Origin: Belliella baltica DSM 15883
Lineage (GTDB): Bacteria; Bacteroidota; Bacteroidia; Cytophagales; Cyclobacteriaceae
Assembly: GCF_000265405.1 (NCBI RefSeq)
Contig: NC_018010.1
Coordinates: 620,001 to 684,000, forward strand
Direction of reading: 5' to 3'
Length of the DNA: 64,000 bases
The notes below the pieces were generated by a model, which saw only the letters and a list, made by a program, of their open reading frames with translations, was not told the origin of the DNA and did not search any database. Position 1 is the stretch's first letter; every line of letters starts with the position of its first letter. Below, piece by piece: positions 15,962 through 25,330 of this stretch. The position numbers and the translations under genes were made by a program.

Positions 15962-18334
15962 ATGAATATAAAATTTTACCTGTCATTTATTGTTGGCATT
16001 TTTGTGTTTTTAGTTTTTTCGGGAGAGGTTTTGGGGCAGACATTTACTAGTAATCAAAATGGCAATTGGAACACAGCTGGAATCTGGACAAGATCTAATC
16101 CATTTGGATGTGGAGCTCTTAGGAATGCGCCTCCTTCTACAAGTGATTATGCCGCTGCATGTAGAGTAGATGTAAATATAAATCACGAAGTTTTTTACAA
16201 TCAACCTAATGTTGAGTTTGGTAGTGGATATTTTAGAACTTTGAATGTAAATGGAATTAATGGGAAATTAACTTTTCAAGAAAATGTCACTTTTAACACA
16301 GCAGGATCAAGCTTACCTGCCCCAAACAATGTAATTTTTAATGTAAATAATGGAGGAGAATTAAATGTTCCTAATGGTACTTTGAGTGTAAATAGAGGTG
16401 GGGTCATCAACATCACTGGCAATAGTACTGTAATTGTTAGAGACCTAATACTTGTATCAAATAACGCAACAATAAACGTTGAAGAAGGATCAAAATTAAT
16501 TATTCTAAATACAACGACTATCAATTCAAATACTACTTTGAATGTAAATGGTGAATTCTTAACCAGAGACTTGATTTTCGGCTCTGGTGGGAATTTGAAT
16601 GCTATGAATAATTCCTTTGTAAGAGTTAGCAATAATGTGAATCTAAGTAATGGTTTATTCAATGCATCAGGAAACACAGATATTAGAGTAGCAAATAATT
16701 TTTTACAAAGCGGTGGAGGTTCATACAACGGCTCTGGAAATTCATACATTCAAGTTAATGGAAATCATAACGTATCAAGCAATAACCCTGTCAACCTATC
16801 TAATACATCAAAATTCTATGTTGTTGGAGAAAGAACTGGAAGTATGGGTGGAAACATAGGATCCCAAGCTTGCTATAGAACAAACTCAATAAATCCCTCT
16901 GGATGTAGTCAAAACTGTACAGTCACTCAATCTATAAATGATGGTGAAGCGGTTATCATTACGTATTTCTGTGATGGCACATGGACACCTCCTCAGGGTC
17001 TTTCTGAATATCAAGTTTTGATAGTTGGTGGAGGCGGTGCCGGTGGAAGAACAAATTCAGGTAACTCAAACAAAGCTGGAGGAGGTGGAGGAGGCGGTGC
17101 TGTAGTTTTTCAAACAGTTAGTATTCCTTCTGGTATTCCAGCAGGACAATCCTACAATATCACAATAGGTGCAGGTGGTAATGGTGCTTCCACCGTTCCT
17201 GCTCAAAGAAATGGACAGCAATCTACTTTTAATAACGGCAATAACTTTATTGCAGGCGGAGGCGGAGGCGGTGGTTTATCAAACGTGCAAAATGGTTTGT
17301 CTGGAATAAACAATTCTTCAGGTGGTGGCGCTGGTGCACAAGGTAATAATCAAAGTGGAAACGGCGCATCAGGAAATGGAAATGGTAATCTAGGAGGCAA
17401 TTCTTCCTCTAGTGGAAACTCGGATAACCAATATGGCGGAGGTGGTGGTGGAGCTAATGCTGCAGGTGTAAATGGAGATGGTAATCGGAATGGAGGTTCT
17501 GGAATAATGAACCCAATCTCGGGGATTGAAACAGACTATGCTGCAGGCGGAGGTGGTGGTGCAGGAGGAAATAACAATAGTGGTAATGGAGGCATTGGAG
17601 GTGGAGGTAATGGAGGAAATGCAAATAATACTGCCCAAAATGGCGCTGTAAACACGGGAAGTGGTGGTGGTGGTGCAGGTGGTAATAACCGATCTGGAGG
17701 AAATGGTGGGTCAGGTATCGTGATAATTAGATATGAAATATTCAGAATCCTCCCCGTAGAACTCCTAGAATTCAACGCATCCTTCACCCCACAAAACCGA
17801 ACCTCAACAATCTCTTGGGCGACGGGTAAAGAATGGGAAAACTCACATTTCGAAATAGAAAGAGCAATAGATAACGTAAAGTCTTTTGAGAAAATCGGTG
17901 AAGTGGAAGGGGTTGGTTACTCTGATGATGTGGAAGAATATAGCTTTATAGACGAAAAACTCCCTCTTCTTGGTGGTATGGCTTACTATAGGTTGAAGCA
18001 GGTGGATTTCTCTGGATCTTTTTCATACAGTGATGTAGTTGGAGTCAGAATCCCTCCTATGAATATCACCAAAGGAGTTTGGAGGGCATTTCCTAATCCT
18101 ACCTCAGGAGAATCTTTCAACCTTGAATTGATAAATAATAGAGAATACAACAACGAGGAACTAAGCATCCGACTTGTAACTTCTCTTGCCAACCACAAAC
18201 CTGTTGAAGGCAAAGACCTAAAAGAAATCTCACATAAAATAGCTGATCTTCTCAGAAAATCACCGCATGGAGTTTATATCCTAGAAGTCAACTGGGGACA
18301 AAAAATAGAATACATCAAAATCTTAAAGAAATAG
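15962..18334 (+). CDS. secreted glycine-rich protein with type IX secretion C-terminal domain
   Basis: A 790-aa protein. Signal peptide about 1-25 (ending VLGQ). About residues 80-290 are Asn-rich short repeats (patterns like LNVNG, ITGNSTV, IRVANNF) expected to form a beta-helix or solenoid. About 320-595 match the glycine-rich domain seen in tail-fibre tips and surface proteins: FCDGTWTPPQGLSEYQVLIV followed by repeated G4-G7 runs, a candidate polyglycine-II bundle. About 600-700 are a fibronectin-like sandwich (ISWATGKEWENSHFEIERA). The end (RAFPNPTSGESFNLEL ... GVYILEV, then a Lys-rich tail) is a T9SS type A sorting domain. It is therefore probably surface-attached or released. A consensus promoter lies upstream. 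Confidence 0.82.
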   Translation: MNIKFYLSFIVGIFVFLVFSGEVLGQTFTSNQNGNWNTAGIWTRSNPFGCGALRNAPPSTSDYAAACRVDVNINHEVFYNQPNVEFGSGYFRTLNVNGINGKLTFQENVTFNTAGSSLPAPNNVIFNVNNGGELNVPNGTLSVNRGGVINITGNSTVIVRDLILVSNNATINVEEGSKLIILNTTTINSNTTLNVNGEFLTRDLIFGSGGNLNAMNNSFVRVSNNVNLSNGLFNASGNTDIRVANNFLQSGGGSYNGSGNSYIQVNGNHNVSSNNPVNLSNTSKFYVVGERTGSMGGNIGSQACYRTNSINPSGCSQNCTVTQSINDGEAVIITYFCDGTWTPPQGLSEYQVLIVGGGGAGGRTNSGNSNKAGGGGGGGAVVFQTVSIPSGIPAGQSYNITIGAGGNGASTVPAQRNGQQSTFNNGNNFIAGGGGGGGLSNVQNGLSGINNSSGGGAGAQGNNQSGNGASGNGNGNLGGNSSSSGNSDNQYGGGGGGANAAGVNGDGNRNGGSGIMNPISGIETDYAAGGGGGAGGNNNSGNGGIGGGGNGGNANNTAQNGAVNTGSGGGGAGGNNRSGGNGGSGIVIIRYEIFRILPVELLEFNASFTPQNRTSTISWATGKEWENSHFEIERAIDNVKSFEKIGEVEGVGYSDDVEEYSFIDEKLPLLGGMAYYRLKQVDFSGSFSYSDVVGVRIPPMNITKGVWRAFPNPTSGESFNLELINNREYNNEELSIRLVTSLANHKPVEGKDLKEISHKIADLLRKSPHGVYILEVNWGQKIEYIKILKK

Positions 18335-18582
18335 ACAGATCATTTGCCCTAATTTTTGAAATTACTGGCAAAATAACATCTAGCGATATTTTTTACCCAA
18401 CTCAATTCCCAAAATTTAATTACAGCAAGTTCGCTCCGTAACCTCCTCACTTTTAAAGAAAAAAGTAAACTTTTTCCTTTATTAAATAATGTAATTCAAA
18501 GAATTATATTCTTATTTGTATGGAAAATAATTGCTTTTATTCCGAATAGCAGTTATTTGAGTATGAAAAACAAAATATTGAC

Positions 18583-20211
18583 ATGAAAAAAATTTATTCT
18601 ATTATTCTGCTTCTTGCAGTAACTTTCTCTTGTGACTGGAAACAAGAAAATCCTGGTTTTGAGAGGAATATTTTGATCAATTCTGATTCCGAGCAACTTT
18701 CTGAAAGAATCAGCATAGATGGTACCGGTGTAGTTAGTTTACTTGGGCCTGATTTTCTAAATGGTAGGATTTCTGAAGACGAAATACCTGCCGGTAAATT
18801 CCCAATGATCCTTGTTGCCCAAGCTGAAGGACCTACTCACAATGGGAAAGTTTTGAAAGCAACACATGTTGATATCGATGGAGATTTCGCTTATGTGAGT
18901 TACAATAAAGAAGGTGCGGAATTCATTGGAGCTGTTGAGATTTACAATATTTCCGAACCTACCAAGCCAAAAATCACAGCCCAGGCAATTTTCACCACAG
19001 CAGACATCAATGCCCTCAAATTTCATGAAGGCAGATTACATATTGCAGCGGCATTCGATGTAGATGCTGAGAGGGAAATCAATACTGCAGCTCAATACCT
19101 TAGTGTAAGTGTAGGCAATGGACAATTTACATCTGATTTTGTGAAATCAGATTTGGAAGGATTCGCAGGAACTGGCGTGACTTTTACAAACTCGCACGCA
19201 GCAGTTACTTCTGGAAACGGAGGAATTGTAGCATTGTTTGATGGGAATCATAACAAGATCGCTAGCACGCCAATCACTGACCTTCGAGATGTAGCTTTTG
19301 GCAACAACATCCTCGCTGCCCTCAGTGGCGAAGATGGTGTTTCGCTTTTGAATGCTACCAATCTTAATGCTATTGGAAAAATCAATTTGGACAAAGACAC
19401 GCCAGATTCAAAGCGTACTTTGGATATAGATGGAGATCTTCTTTTCACTTCTGAAGGAGCAAAAGGAGCTGGTGTTTACAGCCTTCCTTCTGGTTCTTTG
19501 GTAGAAAAAATCGCTATTCTTTCTAATCCAGAAGGTGTAGAAAATGGTGACATTGTAACTAATGCTGTTTCTTTTGACGAAGGACTTTTGATGATGGCAA
19601 ATGGAGGTGCAGGAGTGGAAGTGGTAGAAATCTCTACAAACAATGAAACAGAAACCCTAGGTCTTCTGTCCCTTTTTGGCTCTTCCAACTTTGTGAAATT
19701 GAAAGGCAAACATCTATTCGTAGCATCTGGATCTAAAGGTCTTCAAATCTTGGAAATTGAAAGAACTACAAGCGTACCTGCTCCAGGTGTGAATTGTGAA
19801 AATCTAACCCCATATAGAGGAAGCAGCAATTTGAATGTAAATTCCAACGATGTGATGAGATTTTCAGGTTCAGCATCTTTGAGTAATATCAATGTGGGTG
19901 GCACATTGACTTTTTGTGGATCTATGGCTGTTCAGGATAATATGAATATCAACAGCAATGGCTTTTTTGAAATGTCAGGCAGCTTTTCATTTGGCAGATA
20001 CCAAGGAAATAGCAGGTTGAATATAAATAACAATGCTGTGTTAAAAATTAGTGGCTCAGCAGTCATTTACGGTGACCTTACTTTGAATTCAGGCGCAACA
20101 CTTGAGTTTGTCGGTGAAGGTACCAGTATCACTGTATATGGTAAAGTAACCAAAAACAACAATGTAACTATCAAAGGTGACTTTATAGATACAGAAGGTA
20201 AGTTAAAATAA
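18583..20211 (+). CDS. lipoprotein with beta-propeller and Asn/Gly beta-repeat C-terminus
   Basis: A 542-aa protein with a lipoprotein signal (LLLAVTFSC, Cys at residue 17). About residues 60-400 contain LVIVD-like propeller blades (VDIDGDFAYVSYN, GAVEIYNISEPTKPKI, NLNAIGKINLDK). About 405-542 switch to Asn/Ser/Gly repeats (NVNSNDVMRFSGSASLSNI, LKISGSAVIYGDLTLNSGA) that resemble the repeats of the secreted protein just upstream, 248 bp away on the same strand. I infer that the two surface proteins act together, possibly with matching solenoid surfaces. A strong terminator follows. Confidence 0.72.
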   Translation: MKKIYSIILLLAVTFSCDWKQENPGFERNILINSDSEQLSERISIDGTGVVSLLGPDFLNGRISEDEIPAGKFPMILVAQAEGPTHNGKVLKATHVDIDGDFAYVSYNKEGAEFIGAVEIYNISEPTKPKITAQAIFTTADINALKFHEGRLHIAAAFDVDAEREINTAAQYLSVSVGNGQFTSDFVKSDLEGFAGTGVTFTNSHAAVTSGNGGIVALFDGNHNKIASTPITDLRDVAFGNNILAALSGEDGVSLLNATNLNAIGKINLDKDTPDSKRTLDIDGDLLFTSEGAKGAGVYSLPSGSLVEKIAILSNPEGVENGDIVTNAVSFDEGLLMMANGGAGVEVVEISTNNETETLGLLSLFGSSNFVKLKGKHLFVASGSKGLQILEIERTTSVPAPGVNCENLTPYRGSSNLNVNSNDVMRFSGSASLSNINVGGTLTFCGSMAVQDNMNINSNGFFEMSGSFSFGRYQGNSRLNINNNAVLKISGSAVIYGDLTLNSGATLEFVGEGTSITVYGKVTKNNNVTIKGDFIDTEGKLK

Positions 20212-20219
20212 AATACACA

Positions 20220-20267
20220 AAGCCTGTGGTTTTCCATCAGATCTTGATCAAAAACCACAGGCTTTTT
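20220..20267 (+). terminator. rho-independent terminator
   Basis: AAGCCTGTGGTTTT (20220-20233) pairs with AAAACCACAGGCTT (20251-20264), a 14-bp perfect stem with a 17-nt loop and a T run, 8 bp after the lipoprotein stop. Confidence 0.85.
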
Positions 20268-20375
20268 AAATCTTAATTTATGGATGCGAACCGAACATTT
20301 CATTAAAATAGAAAGTAAGAATTCAATTGAAATCTTGATACTTATCAAAAATAAGTACTCTCAATTCTCTCCATA

Positions 20376-20406
20376 GAAAAAGGCCGATTTAAACAAAACC
20401 GGCCTT
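20376..20406 (-). terminator. rho-independent terminator of the DUF4168 gene
   Basis: AAGGCCG (20380-20386) and CGGCCTT (20400-20406) form the stem. Read on the minus strand it ends in a T run (20376-20381), about 40 bp after the DUF4168 stop. Confidence 0.7.
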
Positions 20407-20446
20407 CATTTTTGGGTTAGATGCCAATCTCAAATACTATCGGCTC

Positions 20447-20941
20447 TTATTTAATCTCTTTTTCGATCATTTTATCCACTTTCTCTTTCACTTTTGGACT
20501 TTGGGTATAAGCCATATACATCTCCTGAAATTTTTCTTCAGAAAGATCACTATCAGTGATTGCTTGTTGGATTTCAGTTTGCAAACCTTGTTGCATTTCC
20601 ATTACTTTTTGGCCAGCGCTATTGAAACTTGCCATTTCCTCAGCACCTGAAGCCACCTCTTGCAAAGTACCAGCTTGTTGGGCTTGTGCCAATTCTTGGA
20701 ATCGTTCTACTTTAAGGTCATTTTCTTCGATGGCTTTAATCATATCTCCCTGAGATTTCTCTTGAAGCGGGATCAATACCAAATTGATTTTTACAAATTC
20801 TTCAAACTCTTGGTCTGAAAAATCCTCGTTTACTTGGGTTTGCGGCTGCATCATCTGCTGTGCAATGGCACCAAATCCAATAAATAAGGTGAATATCAGC
20901 GAAAGCATCGAAGTCTTGGTCATTAATTTTGAATCATTCAT
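20447..20941 (-). CDS. DUF4168 family exported protein
   Basis: I take ATG 20941 (MNDSKLMTKT, 164 aa); the frame extends upstream without a better start. A signal peptide spans about residues 1-27 (ending AIAQQ). The mature part is helical and Gln/Glu-rich, matching DUF4168: FSDQEFEEFVKINLVLIPLQ, a central alanine-rich helix, then LSEEKFQEMYMAYTQSP. Family members are small periplasmic proteins of unknown role. A TACTTTTG element (-7 type, minus strand, 20970-20977) lies upstream, but IS66 copy 2 begins at 21003, where the -33 element would fall. The native promoter may therefore be altered. Confidence 0.78.
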   Translation of the reverse strand: MNDSKLMTKTSMLSLIFTLFIGFGAIAQQMMQPQTQVNEDFSDQEFEEFVKINLVLIPLQEKSQGDMIKAIEENDLKVERFQELAQAQQAGTLQEVASGAEEMASFNSAGQKVMEMQQGLQTEIQQAITDSDLSEEKFQEMYMAYTQSPKVKEKVDKMIEKEIK

Positions 20942-21002
20942 AATTTTTAGGTTTTGTTTGATACATACCCAAAAGTACAAATTCCAATCCAAAAAAGATT
21001 TC

Positions 21003-22585
21003 GTAACTACTCAGGTTGTAAATTAGCTATATGATTTAGATTTTCTAAGATATTTCCCGAACGTTTGATCAGGGTATCCACGACGGATCTTATAACACTG
21101 AAGTTTTCAGCTCCATTGTTGGATTTGAACTGTCCTGATATTTTTTGTTTCACCTTGATGTTGCGTATGGCTCTTTCAGAGGCATTGTTATCCGGTGGTA
21201 CTTTTTGGTGATAGAGAAAAGTAAAAAGTGACTTTCTGTATTTCAGGAGTCTTTTTTGTAGGGATACTGCTTCTTTATGTTTTGACTCTACAGGTTGGGC
21301 GAGTAGGTTATCCATCTTCTCTTCAATGGAAGCAATACTCCTGCTATTCTCTGGATCTGATAGTTTTTTGAGTTTTCTCTTCAGTGAGATAGCTTCCCTG
21401 AACAGGGCCCTAAGGCTGTCAGCCCATTTAGATTTATAGCGTTCAACAATGTAGTTGAGCTCCCTAAGCAGATGTGCACAACAGAGCTGGTGCAGGTTTT
21501 CCGAATAGTTGAAGTATGCCCTCCATGCATCGTGGCACAATACTGCCTTTCCGAACCCATCGGGAAAATGTGTATTCATCGCCTTAAGTCCACGTGATTC
21601 AGATATAGCTAACAGGGTGAGTTCCTCGGTCTGATAAGTCCAGACCCACTGTTTGTTTCCATCCACTTTAGCCCCAGTCTCGTCAGCTCCTATCACAGGA
21701 CTTTTAGAGACTGCCGTCTTTATCTTTGCATATATTGGTGCAGACTTGCGGGCAAACCTACCGATAATGTTATCGATACTCCCCTCGCTGAGATTAATAC
21801 CGAAGCAGTCCCTGAGAAGTTCTTTCATCCTTCTATAGGGAACATACTGTCTGGCATGCAGATAACCGACAATGGTTTCAACACCGCTCCCGTACTGTAT
21901 GGGGGCATTGATATTGTCAGGGAATGACCCACTGATCTTTTCTCCACAGGAACAGTTTTTGGAAAAGATTCTATGCTCGGTACATACCACTTTAATCACA
22001 GGAAGATCCAGGACCTGTCTTTTGGAGGACAGTTCTGCTGGAACCGCCGACAGATCACCACCACAGCAGGTACAGAATAAAGGGATGTGGTTTTCTATTA
22101 TGTCCGGGGAGGATGTCATTTCAAGGGTATGGCCTTTGTGTCCAGGCTGACCGCCGGTTTTGCGCCCTGTATCCTGACGGAGACTCTGATTTTTTTTGGG
22201 GCGGTTCTCGTCTTTTGAAGGGGGAACCGAGCTGTTGCGGCTGTTTTTGGGATTACGGTAACGGGCAAGCTCATTTTCCAAATCGGATACCCTAGATTTT
22301 AAAGACTTGACCTGCTCCATAAGCTGGAGGTTCATCTTGATCAGTTCCTGAATAAGCGTATCCCTGTGGTCCAATATACTATAGAAATGTTTCCTGAATA
22401 TCAGCACATAATCCCATGAATACCAATAATCCACGCTGTTTTTCCCCACAAAAAAATGTGGATAAACCAACTTTAAAGCTGATTTTCGTACATTCACATA
22501 CAAATACGCATCAATACACCACAGAGGGCAACAAGACTCCAAATACTTGAATATTGGTCAGTAAATAATGTACCTGAGTAGTTAC
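21003..22585 (-). mobile_element. IS66-family element, copy 2, with 8-bp target duplication
   Basis: 1583 bp, same terminal repeats and layout as copy 1. The 8-bp sequence AAGATTTC occurs directly on both sides (20995-21002 and 22586-22593), showing simple transposition into this site. Confidence 0.95.
21007..22335 (-). CDS. IS66-family transposase (TnpC), copy 2
   Basis: Same protein as copy 1 apart from a few changes, among them LQLMEQ at the chosen ATG start and SILDHR in the open region before it. I use ATG 22335 (442 aa); the frame is open to TTG 22542 (511 aa). Coiled coil, Cys motifs and the acidic DDE motifs ADETGAK, HDAWRAY and NASERAI are all intact, so the enzyme may be active. 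It is almost identical to copy 3, which points to recent spread. Confidence 0.93.
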   Translation of the reverse strand: MNLQLMEQVKSLKSRVSDLENELARYRNPKNSRNSSVPPSKDENRPKKNQSLRQDTGRKTGGQPGHKGHTLEMTSSPDIIENHIPLFCTCCGGDLSAVPAELSSKRQVLDLPVIKVVCTEHRIFSKNCSCGEKISGSFPDNINAPIQYGSGVETIVGYLHARQYVPYRRMKELLRDCFGINLSEGSIDNIIGRFARKSAPIYAKIKTAVSKSPVIGADETGAKVDGNKQWVWTYQTEELTLLAISESRGLKAMNTHFPDGFGKAVLCHDAWRAYFNYSENLHQLCCAHLLRELNYIVERYKSKWADSLRALFREAISLKRKLKKLSDPENSRSIASIEEKMDNLLAQPVESKHKEAVSLQKRLLKYRKSLFTFLYHQKVPPDNNASERAIRNIKVKQKISGQFKSNNGAENFSVIRSVVDTLIKRSGNILENLNHIANLQPE

Positions 22586-22748
22586 AAGATTTCTAATTAT
22601 ATTTTTAAAAGTTTATTAACAAAATTAAATCGGAAATATTCTATTTTAGATATGAAACATGAGATTTGAGATGTGAGACTACTTTCTTTTTAGCGATTAA
22701 CTAACCCTTTCAATTTGATAAACAAAGTACAATGAACTATCCCTGAAC

Positions 22749-23080
22749 AAAGACCACCAATATATCACTAGAGCTACCTAACTTTCCAACCTTACAATTT
22801 TCCAATCTTACAATCTTCCAATCTTACAATCTTCAAATCTTACTTAATTGTACCTAATAAAAAGACCACCAATATATCACTAGAACTACCTAACTTTCCA
22901 ACTTTGTAACCTTCCAACCTTATAATTTTCCAATCTTATAATTTTCCAATCTTACAATCTCCAAATCTTACTTAATTGCACCTAGTACAAAGACCATCAA
23001 TATCACTAGAACTACCTAACTTTCCAACCTTCCAACTTTGCAACCTTCAAATCTTACAATTTCCCAATCTTAAACTCCCT
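22749..23080. repeat. three imperfect tandem units of about 112-128 bp
   Basis: Units begin with AAAGACCACCAATATATCAC or a close variant at 22749, 22861 and 22989. Each continues with CTACCTAACTTTCCAAC and several copies of a short CTTCCAATCTTACAA-like word. There is no open frame. Similar TTGGAAAGTTG words recur near 49290-49320. The array fills most of the 517 bp between IS66 copy 2 and the antiporter stop. Confidence 0.8.
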
Positions 23081-23102
23081 CAAAAGCCCAATCATCTCTC
23101 CC

Positions 23103-24341
23103 CTACCCTTTCTTGCTCCCTTTCAGCGCCCATTTCATCAAAGGTCCACTTGTCATACTTGTGATGATTGCCATGACAACGAGAGCCACAAAGAGTTTTT
23201 CATCGATCAGGCCATTCTCCAAAGCTATCAAGCCAAGGATAATTTCCATCGCACCTCTCGCATTCATCCCAAATCCTATTGCTAAGGATTCTTTGATATT
23301 AAATCCACCTTTGAAGGCGCCATAACCACTTCCTATAATTTTTCCAGCAAATGAAATCGCCAAGACTGCTAAAGTCAGTAAAATTTCAAAATTGGTAAAG
23401 AAGTTGATTTTCAAACCAATGGAAACAAAGAAAAGCGGAGCGAAGATATTGTTGATAAATTGATGTACAATCTCCTTAGCTCGCTCAGACATATGCTCTG
23501 AGTCTCCTAATGCCACTCCCAAAAGGAAAGCACCGAAGATCGAGTGAATCCCCAGCCATTCTGTAAATGCTGCTGCTAAAAAGCAAAAAGCCATAGAAAG
23601 AGAAAGCACGCCACCTGGCCAAGCAAGTTTCTTATTTACCCAAGGAAGCACTTTGTTGATGATGATTTTCCCAAGGGTAAGCATAAAGAAAGTAAACATT
23701 AATGTTACACCAATGGTCTGAGCCAAAGAAAGTGAACTGCCTTTGCCCATGAAAGAAAGAATCACAGAGAAAATCAACCAGCCAATGATATCATTGACCA
23801 TCGCTGAAGCTACAATTAACATCCCCATTTTAGTCTTGAAGAGATTCATATCCATCAAGATTCTTACGACAACTGGCAGGGCGGTAATTGACATGGCTGT
23901 CCCCATAAAGAGTGAGAATAGCAAGCGATCACCATCAGCTAGACCAAAGAAAGTTGAAAAATAGTAGGGGAATATAAAACCTAAAATAAAAGGGACCACC
24001 AAGCCCAAGAGACTAATGCTCAAAGCAGATTTTCCTTGTGACCAAACCAAGTGCAATTCTACTTCCAGTCCAGCAATAAACAAAAGCAAAACAACTGCAA
24101 TCTGCACAAATCCATCCAATGCTAGATTGGCACTTGGATTACTAGCAAAAAGATAATCGAAAAGCTCAGGAGTCAGAGTCCCCAAAATCGTTGGCCCCAA
24201 AATAATGCCTGCAAGCAACTCCCCCACAACGGCGGGCTGCTTGAACTTCTGAGCTATTTCAGCAAATACCCGTGCAAGCAAGAGCATAGCAGCAAGCTGC
24301 AGAAATAGATTGACTACATCTTGATGTGATAAACTTTCCAT
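23103..24341 (-). CDS. Kef-type (CPA2) cation:proton antiporter
   Basis: A 412-aa integral membrane protein with about 12 hydrophobic segments. It matches the Na+/H+ exchanger domain of the CPA2 family: VGELLAGIILGPTILG near the N-terminus, LLFIAGLEVEL, and the ND motif in AMVNDIIGWLIF where the Asp carries ions. No C-terminal TrkA-N domain is present, as in many Bacteroidota members. Its gene begins 6 bp after the stop of the universal stress protein gene, so the two form an operon and the stress protein may gate or sense for the antiporter. Role: exchange of Na+ or K+ for H+ at the inner membrane. Confidence 0.88.
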   Translation of the reverse strand: MESLSHQDVVNLFLQLAAMLLLARVFAEIAQKFKQPAVVGELLAGIILGPTILGTLTPELFDYLFASNPSANLALDGFVQIAVVLLLFIAGLEVELHLVWSQGKSALSISLLGLVVPFILGFIFPYYFSTFFGLADGDRLLFSLFMGTAMSITALPVVVRILMDMNLFKTKMGMLIVASAMVNDIIGWLIFSVILSFMGKGSSLSLAQTIGVTLMFTFFMLTLGKIIINKVLPWVNKKLAWPGGVLSLSMAFCFLAAAFTEWLGIHSIFGAFLLGVALGDSEHMSERAKEIVHQFINNIFAPLFFVSIGLKINFFTNFEILLTLAVLAISFAGKIIGSGYGAFKGGFNIKESLAIGFGMNARGAMEIILGLIALENGLIDEKLFVALVVMAIITSMTSGPLMKWALKGSKKG

Positions 24342-24347
24342 GTTGTC

Positions 24348-25178
24348 TTATTTTTTTATGATCAGTAGGTTGCAAGGAAGATCGCTGAGGATGTCTTCCA
24401 AATCGTGCGGGAAAAGTCGATCAAAAAACCCAAGGTTTCCTTCATCACCAACTACCAAAAGATCTGCATTAAAATCTGTGGCAAATCGAGCCAATTCTAC
24501 TGCCCATTTTCCACAGGTGATTTTCACGTTAATCTTCAAGTCACCTTTATCTATAGTCTTTAAAATATTCTCCACATAGTCCACCTCTTCGCCCACGAGC
24601 TTTCTCCTGGTACTCGCAATTTCACCTTCACCACCTTCACCAGCTGTCGCCATCTGTAAGCCATACATTTTAATTTCGTTGACTACATATACTTTTTTGG
24701 CTTTGTCTAATTTGCACCATTCGATTCCTTTTTGAATAACATAAGGAGTTTGCTCTTGTTGTGTCCCATTGATCACAACTTTCTCAAATGGGGTGGGATC
24801 TTCGAGAGGCTCGATCAAAGTAAGTACGGAGCATTTTGCTTTTCTGATGATTTTTCTGGCAATAGAACCTAAATAATACTTAAAAAAACCTTCAGTCTTC
24901 AATGCTCCCGCTACAAGCAAATCTACCCCTTCACGATTGCAAGCTTGAATGATTTTTTTTGCGGTGTTTCCAGTTTCCCATAAAATAGTAGTCTTATCCT
25001 TATCCACTCCATGCTTTTCAAGCATAAATTTGAGATTTTCCTCCAAAGTAGCTGTTCGTTCTCCCACATGAACAAGTATCAACTCGGCACCAAATAAATC
25101 CTTCAATCTCTTTGATTCACAGATCAAGGCCTCCATGCGAGGAGAAAAAGAAATGGCCAATGCTATTTTTTTAAACAT
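24348..25178 (-). CDS. tandem-domain universal stress protein
   Basis: I take ATG 25178 (MFKKIALAISFSP, 276 aa); the upstream extension is not conserved-looking. Two UspA domains follow each other: residues about 1-140 (start KKIALAISFSP, end with LVAGALKTEGFFKYYLGSIA) and about 150-276 (KVYVVNEIKMYG, end LLVVGDEGNLGFFDRLFP). The second has G-x2-G-x(9)-like ATP-site features; neither has a membrane segment. It sits directly upstream of the Kef-type antiporter with a 6-bp gap. This pairing is common and suggests regulation of ion transport under stress. Confidence 0.85.
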   Translation of the reverse strand: MFKKIALAISFSPRMEALICESKRLKDLFGAELILVHVGERTATLEENLKFMLEKHGVDKDKTTILWETGNTAKKIIQACNREGVDLLVAGALKTEGFFKYYLGSIARKIIRKAKCSVLTLIEPLEDPTPFEKVVINGTQQEQTPYVIQKGIEWCKLDKAKKVYVVNEIKMYGLQMATAGEGGEGEIASTRRKLVGEEVDYVENILKTIDKGDLKINVKITCGKWAVELARFATDFNADLLVVGDEGNLGFFDRLFPHDLEDILSDLPCNLLIIKK

Positions 25179-25330
25179 AACTGTCAATTTTGTTGGGAGA
25201 GTGAAAAATAGCAAAAATTACCCTTGTATCCTAAATTCACTGTTCCCAAAAATCAGTTCATGAAGTACATTTACACATGATTAATCAAAGTTGCTCTTAT
25301 ATTTACATTGAATTAGAATCATAAACTAAA

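Noticed and set aside
16276..17787. Several long minus-strand frames in the T9SS cargo gene
   Set aside because: They are complements of Asn- and Gly-rich codons, giving Pro/Ser/Thr-rich shadows without starts or family similarity.
14127..22585. Composite transposon formed by IS66 copies 1 and 2 around the T9SS cargo genes
   Set aside because: Copy 2 has its own perfect target duplication on both sides, and the outer flanks of the pair (AAATATTC and AAGATTTC) do not match. The two inserted independently.
22749..23080. CRISPR array
   Set aside because: The units are long (112-128 bp), imperfect and contain nested short words; there are no uniform repeats with unique spacers and no cas genes in the window.
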